A stretch of DNA of 64,000 nt from Ananas comosus (taxonomy: Eukaryota > Streptophyta > Magnoliopsida > Poales > Bromeliaceae). A program made the translations under genes and the position numbers. Each line of letters begins with the position of its first letter. Within the stretch, counting starts at the first letter, position 1. Shown here one piece after another: positions 25,540 through 36,800 of this stretch. The notes below the pieces were generated by a model. That model was given only the letters and a program-made list of their open reading frames with translations, did no database searches and had not been told where the DNA came from. The stretch is from the NCBI RefSeq assembly GCF_001540865.1, contig NC_033630.1, forward strand, positions 12,302,003 through 12,366,002, written 5' to 3'.

Positions 25540-25715
25540 ATGACCAAAAAATTTTTTTAAAAAATTGAGACACAAATTTTATTAAAAAAATAATTTGGCC
25601 CCCTAAAATTAAAATTTATAATATTTTAATTTTTATTATAAAGTACTTATATGTAATTTTAAAAAATTTAGGAGGGGCCATGGCCATTGTAGGGCCCTCT
25701 ATGGCTCCGCCCCTG
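25540..25715. mobile_element. AT-rich insertion in LINE ORF1
   Basis: The ORF1 coding sense stops after the codons for KSKENDQ and resumes at DNPTTNPP. The AT-rich piece between them ends with GGCTCCGCCCCTG, a terminus I have seen often in plant genomic repeats. No clear TSD, class unknown. Borders are good to about 10 bp. Confidence 0.5.
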
Positions 25716-26093
25716 AGATAACCCAACTACAAATCCTCCTAAACCTTTCTCTTTTCCTCTTCTCTCCTCTCAGACCACCTATACTAACCTAGCAGCCCAA
25801 ATTGAGCAAGTTCTCTCTTCGCTCGCTCGCTCTAGGGAAGAAACGCAAGACTTGCGAAGCCAGGAAATCTTACAAGATGATCCAGACCTTCCTACTCCTT
25901 CACTGTTGCGAAGGTGCAACTCTGGAAGGCGGGTTAAGCTTGCCCACGAGCTTTCACGCTCGTCACTTGCTGCTAAATCTAATCTTCGACCCAAAGTCTC
26001 GGCTTTTAGAAGGGCCAATGATGCTAGGGCTTTAATTGAGCTAATTACTGCTGCGGCTAATGCTGAGCCTCCCTCATGCTCTACAACTTCTTA

Positions 26094-29000
26094 ATGAATT
26101 TGATCGCTTGGAATTGCCGTGGACTATCCAAGAACTCCACCATGGATAGATGTAGGGAGTTTATTCGTAATCATAACTCTTTTCTTATCCTTCTTTTTGA
26201 GACTAGATCAAGCACTATCTCTGGTCCTAATTTTGCTCGCAGATTGGGCTATCATTGGCGATCCTCCGAAATTTCGAGCTTGGGCTTCTCAGGTGGGATT
26301 CTGCTGCTTTGGAACTCTAACAAGGTGCAAGTTACTACTTTTATCCACTCGAGACAGGCAATAGATGCAGTTATTTCCATTGATGGGTTTTTTCCCTGGA
26401 TCTTATCTGGTGTGTATGCTAGTCCTTCTTATCTTATTCGCAAATCTCTTTGGACCGAGCTTGCTTCTCTTGTTAGTATTAATGCACCTCATTTTATTGT
26501 GGGTGATCTCAATGTCACTCTCAGTAAAGAAGATAAGCTTGGGGGCAAGCCTTTTGCTATTAATCATGGTATTCGTGATTTTCGAAATTTTGTGGACCAA
26601 CTTTCCTATGCTGATTTGGGCTTCTCCGGGCCTCCATTTTCTTGGTGCAATAATAGACAAGGCCTCAGGCATGTTTGTGCTCGCATTGACCGTGCTCTGG
26701 GAAACCACCCCTGGATGCTTCTCTACCCTGATTGTCTCGTTAGACATTTGCCGCGCATGGGCTCCGACCACTCACCCCTGCTTACCTCTTTAACTCGCCT
26801 GCACCATATAGGGAAGAAGCCTTTTAGATTTAAACATTTCTGGTTTGATTATGACGAAGTCACCTCTATTGTTGCTAACTCCTAGACCCTATATAGTTAC
26901 CCTAACTCTTTATCCAATTTCCATCGCAATCTTACTGCAATTAGATGTAATGTTTCCTTGTGGAATAGACATAGCCTTGGCAAACTTGAGAATCGTATTG
27001 ATTGTGTTTGTGACCGTAATCACATCCTTGAGGCTAAGGATTGTGAGCGTTCTTTAAGTCCTGAGGATTCTGTCAACCTCTCTATTGCCTATAAGGAACA
27101 TCAGGCCCTCCTTCGCCAACTCGACACTAAATGGCGTTCTAAAAGTCGCATTAATTGGGTGAATGACGGAGATAGAAACACCCGCTTTTTTCATCTTACT
27201 GCCCTGCTTAGGCGTCGAAGAAATAGTATTCACTTTGTGATTAATGAAAATGGCATCAGGGTGGATTCCTATGATCAGATCTCTAACGCCTTTATTAATT
27301 TTTGTTCTGACTTGTGGTCGCATCCTTCATCTATCAATACTGCCCAGTTTTGATGGCCTGCTCTTCCCGGTCTCTCTTCTGGGTATCATGATGAGCTTCT
27401 TAAAACTTTCACTGATGAGGAGATTCATTTTCACTGATGAGGAGATTCATTCCACCCTTCTTTCTATGGGCCGTGGTAAGGCTCCTGGGCCTGATGGTTT
27501 TCACACCGAATTTTATATCAAGTATTGGGATATTCTAAGTCACGACCTATGCTTGGCTTTGAGATATTTTCAATATGAGAGTAGCTTGCCGCACCCATGG
27601 GGCCAATCATTCATCACTCTTATACCTAAGAAGCCTAATCCTTTCCGTGTTTTCGATTTTAGGCCCATATCTCTTTGTAATGTTTGCTACCGCCTTCTTG
27701 CCAAGCTTTTAGTCAACCGCATGAAACCTTTACTCCCAAATCTCATTAGCCCTAAGTAGTCGACTTTTGTTTCTGGCAGGTCTATTTCTACCAATACTTG
27801 GATGGCTCAGGAAATCATCCACATGCTTCAGACTAAGAAAACCGATACTCCTTACATGCTTATCAAAATTGACATAGAAAAGGCCTTCGATCGCTTGAGT
27901 TGGGCGGCTATCCTTAAAGTTCTTTCTCTTATGAATTTTCCTCTGTTATGGATTAATTGGATTAAGGCTTGCATCACCAGCCCTTCATTTTCTTTCTTAC
28001 TTAATGGTCGAGTATAGATTGGTTCAATCCCTACTGTGGCATTCGCCAAGGTGACCCTTTATCCCCATACCTGTTCATCATGTGTGCCAATATTCTTTCG
28101 GCCCTTCTAAACATTTCTATGCGTGATAATGCTTTGGATGGCTTCTCGGTGCGCGGCAGTGATCCTATCTGCCACCTAATGTTTGCCGATGACATTATCA
28201 TTATTACCAAAGCCATTGTTGCTAATTGTCAAAAAGTCCTTAACATCTTTGGTACCTATCATTCCCTCACTAATCAGAAGATTAATGCTACCAAATCTGA
28301 ATTTTTCCTACCTATTTGGACCCCCCAAGCTATTATCAATTTGATCCGTCAAACTCTTGGCTTTAGGCATGGATCCTTCCCTTTTCGCTACCTCGGCATT
28401 CCGCTTTCCCCCTTTAAACTTCGTATTAGTCACTTTAAAGACATCATTGACAAGACTAGCTCCAAACTTGCTGGTTGGAAGCGCAACTCTCTCTCACAAG
28501 CTGGAAGAAGCACCTTAATTAACTTTTCCATCTCTGCTATGCCTTCCTATGCGTTGACCAACACTATCCTTCCTCTTGGTGTTGTTGACCAAATTTCTAA
28601 AATTTCTCGCTTCTTTTTGTGGGAAAGGCACAATGCTAGTCAGGGTTTTCATCTTAATGCTTGGCACACTATCACTTCCAAAAAAATTAATGGTGGCCTT
28701 GGCATGAGAGATCTTAGAAGATCTAGAATTGCCTTTCTTGGAGTTAAAGCCTTTCACCTTCTTGCTAACAGAGATACTGCCCTTTCTTAGTTTATTAACA
28801 GAAATTATGGTTCTATCCACCCTTGGACTATTGCTAAACCTCGGACTAAACATTCTCCTTATTATGCTGCTATATCCAACTCCATCCATGATCTGAGGGG
28901 TGGTATCATCAAGTCCATTGGCAATGGCTTTTCTACTCTGATTTTGCTTGATCCTTGGATTGATTATATTCCTCTTGCTTGGAAGCCTACCTATATTAAT

Positions 29001-30236
29001 ATGGACTTTCCTTTTGGTAACAAGAAAGTCAAATGGCTCATTCATCGTCATTCTTGGAATCTCAATCGTCTAAATGCCTGCTTTGGGGAGCTCCTTATCC
29101 AATGGATTATTACTATTCCACTCCCTACATCTATATCCCCTGACTCTTGGATTTGGACCCCTAGACCCAATAGTAAAATTTCCTCAAGTTCCGTTTATAG
29201 ATATCTCTCACCTGACCCTTCTAATGACTTTCATTATTGGCTTGGTTGGAGGACTATTTGGGAGCTATCTATTCCCCCCAAAGTTAAAATCTTTACTTGG
29301 AAAGCTATGTGGGTTAAGCTCCCAACTAAATCCTGGTTGCACATACTCTATCCGGATAGTGATCCTACTTGCCCCCTATGCAATCAAGAGAATGAAACTG
29401 TTTCCCACATCCTCGCTCATTGTCCTATAGCCCAAAATTTCTGGAATTGCCTATGCAATTTGGTGAGCTTTCATCTACAGCACTTCAACCTTTGGTGCGA
29501 GGGTTCCTGGTTAAATGACGGCCTTTTGCTCGATAGTGATGAAAGAAGATTCCTTCACTCTATTATTTTAAATGGCTTCTGGACCCTTTGGAAGCATAAA
29601 AATGGGTTTCTCTTTGAGAGAATAAGAGACTCCAATCAAGTCTTGGCTCATCGCACTTTGTCTAGAACTGTCGAATATTTTAAGCCTACTTCTCCAAGGC
29701 AATCTAGGATTAGCCGAACCATTGAATGGCATCCGCCTCCCAGCAGTTGGACTAAGATTAATTCTGACGGTTCTTATAATCCTACATATGGTATTGGAGG
29801 AGCTGGCTTTATTTTTTGTAATTCTGATGGTCAATTTATCCTTGCAGGTGCTGGGAGACTTTGTTGTAATTTAGTTCTTGATGCCGAAGCCAAAGCCACT
29901 TGGTATGCTCTTACTAAGGCTGTTAAGCGGCAGTTGGACAATGCAATTTTGGAGACCGATTCGATGTTCCTGGTGAACATCTTAACGAGGAAAACAGAGA
30001 TCCCTTGGAAGCAAAGATCTATCTTTACTGACTGTTTCTCACTTTTGCACTCATTTTGTTCATTTTGTATTAGTCACATCCCTCGCGAAGCTAATCAGGC
30101 AGCTGATTGGCTTGCGCATTTTGGTAGATATGCTAACTCCTTTACCTTTTGGGAGGATAGTCATCCTCTAGAACTGCAAAAGTTTTTGTTACTAGATGCA
30201 CCAAACTGCATTGTTACACATCCTGTGCTTGCTTAA
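26094..30236 (+). pseudogene. LINE ORF2 (endonuclease, reverse transcriptase, RNase H), broken
   Basis: Originally about 1,370 aa. The start is the ATG at 26094 overlapping the ORF1 stop as TAATG. The N-terminal APE-type endonuclease shows WNCRG, LFETRS, GDLN (about residues 140-145) and a SDH motif near 26764. The reverse transcriptase shows KAPGPDGF, GIRQGDPLSPY and the catalytic FADD box (28182-28193). Then come a zf-RVT segment with CPLCNQ (29370-29387) and an RNase H domain with SDGS, DAEAKA, ETDS and ADW, carrying the expected acidic residues. Lesions are in-frame stops near 26883 and 27351, a 22-bp tandem duplication (27407-27450) that shifts frame, stops at 27757 and 28015, a return to the original frame near 28015-28030, and a stop at 28788. 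It could not make full-length protein. Confidence 0.93.
27407..27450. repeat. 22-bp tandem duplication in ORF2
   Basis: TTTCACTGATGAGGAGATTC plus AT occurs twice back to back (27407-27428, 27429-27450). The extra 22 bp shifts the reading frame by +1 just before the RT palm region. Confidence 0.95.
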
Positions 30237-30291
30237 CTTTTAATAAAAGTCTATTTCCAAAAAAAAGAAAAGAAAAATAGATATTTAACTA

Positions 30292-31330
30292 TACATTTCA
30301 CTTCCATGCTTTCTCATGCTAAAGTATAATGAAAAAAAATATCGTATGCAATAAATTCTACTAATATAAGTCAATTACAATATATTTTCTATAGTTTTAT
30401 CGGTAAACAAAAAAAAAAATTTCTATATGCTTTTATTTTAATTTTATTATTTTATTTTTTAGGGTGTATTTGTTTTGCCAAAAACTGAATTTTGGGTTGA
30501 AGTGTGCTTTCGGTTAAACTAGAGTTTACATAAAAATAACTTCTCTTTAGTTGTTTGTTTTATTGGCTGTGAAAGTAACGTTTTTTTTAGTTTTATTATT
30601 TGTTTAGTAGGAAATAAATAGCGTAAAATAATATTGCTGTCTTTTATATAACTTGATAAATATAAATTATAATGTAATAAAAAATAAAAAATAATATAAG
30701 TAATAAATTATATTATATAATAAAAAAACTATATAAATTAATTATAATATAATAAAAAAATCCTTCTTTTGTTTTTTACTATATATATTTTTCCAGTATT
30801 TTCTTCCTACAATTGACTTCGTCCTATCCCGAGGTGAAGTAAAGTTACGGCATTCTGACAAACTTAAGTTTCGGGCATAATAATTTTATGGTAAACCAAA
30901 CACGTTGTTTATTGTCCGAAAATTACTTTTTTCATTCTGTTGCTCCCAAACAAACAAGCCATTAGCTTTAAATAAGCTTCAATACCAAATTGACTTTAGA
31001 GTAATGGTGACAGAGTGCATCAGAGATAGACTACCATAGCTATAGGAAGTAGAGAAAGAGAATAGCAACAACAAAAAATAAATGATGAGAAGAAAAAAAA
31101 AAAAAAGTAGAAGAAAAAGAACCCACCAAATCATAATATACCTCCTCTGCAAATTTTCGATCTAAGGGTTCCACTTTGGGTGACCAGATCGTCTTCACCT
31201 CAGCTAGCTTTAATTGATTGCCACTGGTTAGATGTGACCTTCTCGACGGCTTTGATCTGCACGAGCCTCGACGCTGACCAAGCAGTGGTAGATGGCTGGA
31301 TGGCTGCATGCTCCACCACGGCCTATTTCC
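30292..31330. other. intergenic, AT-rich, possible old MITE
   Basis: No gene. From about 30468 (GTGTATTTGTTTTGCC) to 30962 (CCCAAACAAACAAGCC) the ends are loosely inverted and of TGTTTGG type, which suggests an old MITE, but no TSD is clear. The minus-strand open frame at 31040-31459 partly consists of an A/T tract and SINE. Confidence 0.4.
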
Positions 31331-31466
31331 TTTTTTTTTTTTTTTTTTTTTTTTTTGAGAGATAGATAGCACGCTACCCGCTTCGTTTATTTCATTTAGA
31401 AATAAACTTAGCTGAAAATATGAATCAACTAGGATTCGAACTTGGGTCTCAGGTACCAACCATCAA
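31331..31466 (-). mobile_element. tRNA-derived SINE, copy 2
   Basis: T tract (31331-31355), then GAGAGATAGATAGCACGCTA and the complement of a B box, GGATTCGAACTTGG. It is flanked by imperfect 15-bp direct repeats, CCACGGCCTATTTCC (31316-31330) and CCACGACCTCTTTCC (31467-31481), two mismatches. Close to the element at 57354 except that the A-box end is shorter. Confidence 0.75.
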
Positions 31467-31481
31467 CCACGACCTCTTTCC

Positions 31482-32506
31482 TTATTGCATGCCCATGGAT
31501 TCGAAGCTGAAGCCAATGCCAAAGCCAAAGCTAAAGTTGAAGTATCATTCGTGATGGGAGAAGAGGCGAGAAGGAGACAGAAAATGACGATGAACAAAGC
31601 TTGGGCGGTTGATAGCAGATCGAGTAGCATTTAGATCTAGGCATGGTAAATTTAGTACTAAAAACAACAAAGGAGGGTAGCGCAAACATTGAAACATTGA
31701 TGGAGGAAGCGGCGATGAGAAGAAGGAATGACAAAGCGTTGAGTAGAGAAACGGTCGAAAGAAGGGAAAAAGCTAGTAATAAAAAGAAGGTAGTGCAAGA
31801 TAGAGCCCATACCTAACAAAAAAGGTAGGGCTGTTACATGGATAAATTTTTAGAGATTAATATAGAGTTATTATAGAATATATTATAGATAATAATAATA
31901 ATAATTATTATTATTATTACTAATAATAAGAATAAGTTTTATCAACTCTCTGCTATCCAGTATTATGTCAACATTGACATTATTATAAAATTATTTCTGT
32001 AGATCAAATTTATTTAAAAGATTAATTATAAAATAAATTATTTTAAGATGCCCAAATGCCAAAAAAAAAGAGAAAAAAAGACCAGTATAAGTACAGCGCA
32101 AACAAAGCGACTTTGATCGGAGATTCTAATGCAGTATAGTCTTCTCCTAAAATTTTATTCTAAAATTTATCCATTAAATTTTTATTTGTAAATATAGTCT
32201 TATGGTGGAGGAAGAAAGAAATATTAGTGAGAGCGGTAATCACCACATTGATTAAATTTTTTACAGTCATACAAAAGCAGTGAATGATCTACCGTTTTTA
32301 AAAAAAGATAAATTGTTCGCCGTTTTCTTCCTTTTTCTATTCTTTTCTATTATTTCTACAATAGTTTTAGGAAAAGTTATGAGTACGGTGAATGACGTCT
32401 ATATTATTTATTTTTTCAAAATCTCAATATGATGTGGTACAGTTATTTTTTAAAAAAATTAGTTTTAAAATAATTGTAAAAATGGGAAGGATTATTAATA
32501 AAAATA
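31482..32506. other. intergenic, no gene seen
   Basis: AT-rich with a small (AAT)n-like region near 31891-31925. No exon recognised. Confidence 0.5.
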
Positions 32507-32887
32507 GGGGAAACTTCAAATACCCTATGTGATTTCGCACTTTTTCACTTTAGTACCATGTGGTTTAAAGTGTATCAAGTTAGTATCATGTGATTTCGCA
32601 CTTTCTCATTTTAGTACCCTTTGGTTTCAAGTGTATCAAGTTAGTATTCTGTGGTTTTACACTTTCTCACTTTAGTACCCTGTGGTTTAATATTTCATTA
32701 AATTATATTACCCGAAATGGATAATAAAAAGAGAAAATTGAAACCACATGGTACTAACTTAATACATTTGAAATCACAGGGTACTAAAGTGAAAAAGTGT
32801 GAAATCATATGATACTAATTTGATATATGTTAAATCATATGGTATTAAAGTGAGAAAGTACGAAACTAGGGTATTTGAAGTTTCCCC
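32507..32887. mobile_element. foldback MITE directly upstream of HOP2
   Basis: Terminal inverted repeats GGGGAAACTTCAAATACCCT (32507-32526) and its complement at the right end (to 32887). The interior is built from several variants of a unit with TTAGTACCCTGTGGTTT and CACTTTCTCACTTTAG, in direct orientation in the left half and inverted in the right half. No clean TSD seen. The right end lies 102 bp before the HOP2 ATG. Confidence 0.75.
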
Positions 32888-32989
32888 TCAAAAAAATTCA
32901 CTTCGATCACCGTCTCACTCTTCATCGTCTTCTTCGACGCCACTTACCTCTCCTTCCCGAAGAAGAAGAAGAAGAAGAAGAAGAGGAAT

Positions 32990-33791
32990 ATGGCGCCCAA
33001 ACCCGACAATGTCGAAGGTACCATCTCCTCCTCCTCCTCCTCTTTTTCTCCCCCATTTTTTGCCCCCCTTATTTACGAACTTTTTCTCCGATTTCATCGT
33101 CTCTAACCAAGCTTCTTCGCCTTCGAATTTGGACCGCAGGAATCGTTCTCAACTTCGTGAACGAGGTAACCCTAGATCTGATTTAAACTATTTTCTTGTT
33201 GTTTTCGAGTTGAGTTTTATTGGAAATTATTCGAGTTCGGGGTTTTGGTCTCGTTGACAAAGCTACATTTTCTTTCGATTCAAAACCAGTAGTTTATGCT
33301 CGAGCTCAATATCATGAAGCAAATGTTTGGTATCTCCCTCGAGGGGTATTTGTTTCAGGAGTAATATGAACATTGTGTTAATCTGGGAATAGATAACACT
33401 CAATTAGATATGTGCAGTTATGCTTCTTTGTGATCCGAGAATGGTAATGTTTTCCATAGAGTAAAGCTGGAACACTTATAGAAGTATATGTGGCTATTTT
33501 GCTTCCACTTTGTTTTGATGCTTGGCATCCAAATCAACGATTAGCGCTGTGTAACATGATCTAGGCTTTTTGAACTTCGTTGAAACTGAATTTCACAATT
33601 ATACGACATCGTTTAACTAGTGATCAAGTGGTCCCAAGGAATCACTTGAATACTAGTCAAATGGTGTTGCAAAATCACGAAATTCAGTCTTTAGAAAGTT
33701 CAGATAGCCTAGATCATGATTAATGGTGCCAATCACGATCGTCTATTCAGATGCCCCATTAACGAAATGATGCATTCTAGAAGCATTCTAG

Positions 33792-33833
<42 letters not shown>

Positions 33834-36800
33834 ATTGTTATGGTGTTTTTTTTTATTCTCATCATGTATAGTGGATCTAAGTACTTAGACTCTGACATGA
33901 AAATTGCATGTATGCTATGAGTTTCACATATCTTGTTCAATTTAGATGTGCATCAGGACATACAGAACAACGTGCTCTAAAAATGAGTACAAAATAATGG
34001 TTGTTAAGGATCAAATCTTGGGAATTTGAGGGTAACTTGATCTAGGATTCAAGGCCTATGTTCTCAGCAACTTTGGAGTTGCTATTTTGTTCAATAGGAC
34101 AAGAAATCCTGCTTGATTTGGCTGATGTAACAAGAGTAGTAATGGAGCATATACACTATCTAGAAAACTGGACCTTGAATTTTGAGAAAGAGATAAGCCT
34201 CTTATTGTAAACCAGCATTTTAGATTAGACAAGTTAGGGTTTTGATGTGACAAATAAGTGGATTAAAGAGTGAACTATATTATCCTTTTATTTTTCTTGC
34301 ACCAGTGCTTTATCCTATTTATTTATATATTATTTTGCAATTTTGATATCGTATCTACAACTTGAATGTTCTCTCTGTATTATTTGAATTGACAGATATG
34401 TTGATAATCAATTTATGCTGTTTGGAGCCTATTTGCACAAATTTTGTTGCATTCTCTTTTCTTTTTGGGATTTTTTTGGTTGACATTCTCCGTCATGTTG
34501 ACGAGTTGCTTATCATCATACACTTCAATCCTTGAGCAAACTTCACGAAATATCTTCTTAGTTAGTCAGCTAAACTTTACTCAATAGTGGCATACTGTAA
34601 TGTTAGTATTTGCTTTTATGGAGTGACTGGTAACTCATTTTCTTTTCACTTCGTGCATACCGTTTGTTATTGTCCTACCTAGATAGCAGGCTTTTAGAAT
34701 AGTATTTCTAGCTGTAGCTTGTAAGACTCTGTCTTTTGGTATAGCTAATGCTTCTTAATTGGTTTTTTCTTTTTCTTTTTCTATTTAAGGATTGATCCTT
34801 AAATGGTAAGTACATACCTTCCTTATAATTATTGGTTAGTTTTTCTTCTTTCCTTTGCACATTATTGCACCATCAGTTATGATCAGCTGTTAAATAGTAG
34901 TTCTTTGTTCTTCTAAAAAGGTGATATAGCACTCCATTTCTAAGGATACCTTGAGTATCAACACGATTTTCTATTGATACTATATGTTAGCTTTTTTATA
35001 ATGTCTTTGAAGAAAAGTATTGGTAATCTTTTTGCCCAGAAGATCTGTTTATTACCACTTGCTGTCAGAGTTACTTATTTCTGTCGTGGGTTGTGTCTGT
35101 CACAAGACCATATTGTTAATCTGAAAAGAAACTTTGCAATTTGTTGTTTGCTTGCCTTTTGCTTTTTCTCTGCTCTCTTTTGTATGCCTTAGTCATTTTT
35201 CTCCATGTTGCATTATTATGTTATTTACTCCTCTGGAGCTATTGATGCCATATATATGTTGAATATTCTAAAGTGATGGTTGAGTTCTGGAGAATTCTTA
35301 GTGTATCTTCAATTATGTAGCATCCAAGTTCTTGCAAATCATATTCCCTTTTTTCTGCACCACCTCTTGTGCAGGCTTATATCTTTTCTATTCTTCTTAT
35401 CATCCATCTATCAATATGCACTATTTAAGTTGGAGAAACTGAGTCTAATTTAGTCTTTTCTCTTGCTTTACCTTCTTCTGATAGATGGGACTTCCCCATG
35501 GTTCTAACTCTTTATATGGAAAGCTAATTGTGGTTAGAGAGCTCAAACAGGGAATGAGTTGTTACATAGGAATGCGTCAAGGGAAGGGTGTGGGGGTTGT
35601 GAATGAGGAAGAGAGGAAAAAGAAAGATGAGAAGAAGAAAAGAAATACAAATCCAGAGCTTATGAATTTTCACCGCAAGACCATTTCTTAATACAAAGTA
35701 ATCACGCCATTGTTGATTTTGGTTTGATATTCTCAAAATCAATCAACGAATCCTAACGTTTTCTCCCGTGATTGCAAGTCTCCCAATCAGTTATCTTGTG
35801 TTTATAACTTTAAGAGATCTTACTTTTTTCTTGTGAGATGATATCTTATTTCTAGAGCTTTATTCAAAAACAGAAAGTGAAGTCACAGTGTAATTACACA
35901 AACTTACTGTTATTTTTTGTTATGCTTAGTCTATCTAATCACCAAAATAATATAACACACTGGTCTTGCTGTGCCAACTTTGATATTCAATGCCAAGTCC
36001 TATTTTTGTAAGATAGATATGTTCTTTATTCTGATTAACAATTGGATGCTCTTCAGTTGTTTGATATACTGTAAGATTAGGCTGACAACTCAAAAGTAGG
36101 ACATCGAATGTGTTTATCTTCACTTGCTTATTATCCTTCTTATAATCCTTCTGTAGTTTATAATTGGGATAATTGCCTATATACCCCTCAAAAGTTCTAA
36201 AATATATGATATATCCTTACTTTTTTTTTGTTTCAAATATACCCCTCGTATATTTCTCAATTACTCAAAAATACTCCCGCTGTTAGTACCCATTAAGTTA
36301 TCTCATGTTAAACCTAGGTTAAATTTCTACCAGAGTTAAAAAAGTCAAAATACCTGTTTCGCCCCTAACTTAAGGGCAAACAGGAAAAGTTGGTAACGGT
36401 AAAAGGGTATATTTGAAAAGGAAGAAGTCAAAATACCTCTTTTTGCCCTTAATTTAAGGCAAATAAGAAAAGTTGGTGACGGTAGAAGGGTATATTTGAA
36501 AGGGCAAAATAGTAATTTTATAGAAATAACTGTTGTTCCTAACAGTTCACTAACAGAATTTAACTTTAGGGGTACATTTGAAAGGTTGGAACCAAGGTTT
36601 AAAGTGCCGTGGCACGGGGGCGTGTCGCTACGTCCTTGGCACGGTACGGCACGGGCACGCTTGCGTGCCGACACGTGGCACGCTTGCATGCCGACAGATA
36701 CGCACGACCTCCTACTGGCACGCTTTGGCACGAATTTATTTAAGTTTTTTTGGTTCCAGTAAGCTTTTATAATGTTATTTTGAAAGATTTAGGCAAGTTA

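Larger units (their letters stand above)
23609..26094 (+). pseudogene. LINE ORF1 (DUF4283 / zinc-knuckle nucleic-acid-binding protein), broken
   Basis: ORF1 proteins of plant L1 elements bind element RNA in ribonucleoprotein particles. The frame starts at ATG 23609 with a Pro-rich leader. A DUF4283-like domain follows (LEWSFSLIGKFLGKPPP through DPWSIKGLPLNLIHWRP) and continues after a solo-LTR insertion (24140-24518). A knuckle MCFHYGKIGHRLGDC follows at about 24737-24781; its second Cys is replaced by Tyr. A premature TAG sits at 25118-25120 in an otherwise continuous frame. Further on the frame shifts near an A tract (25460-25476), is split by an AT-rich insert, and resumes as a helical tail (TNLAAQIEQVLSSLARSREE) that ends with TAA at 26092-26094. 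Identification is firm; the exact original C-terminal path is inferred. Confidence 0.85.
23590..30279 (+). mobile_element. L1-type LINE retrotransposon, decayed
   Basis: A plant L1-clade non-LTR retrotransposon with two open frames and an A-rich tail (30260-30279). Perfect 12-bp target-site duplications, GATATTTAACTA, lie at 23578-23589 and 30280-30291, so both borders are exact. Only 19 nt separate the 5' border from the ORF1 ATG. ORF1 (23609-26094) and ORF2 (26094-30236) are adjacent and both broken by stop codons, frameshifts and insertions, so the copy is not active by itself. A solo LTR (24140-24518) and an AT-rich insert (about 25540-25715) came later. Confidence 0.95.

Noticed and set aside
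31040..31459. 139-codon minus-strand open frame
   Set aside because: Includes the SINE B-box region and a poly-Lys tract from the SINE tail; not a gene.
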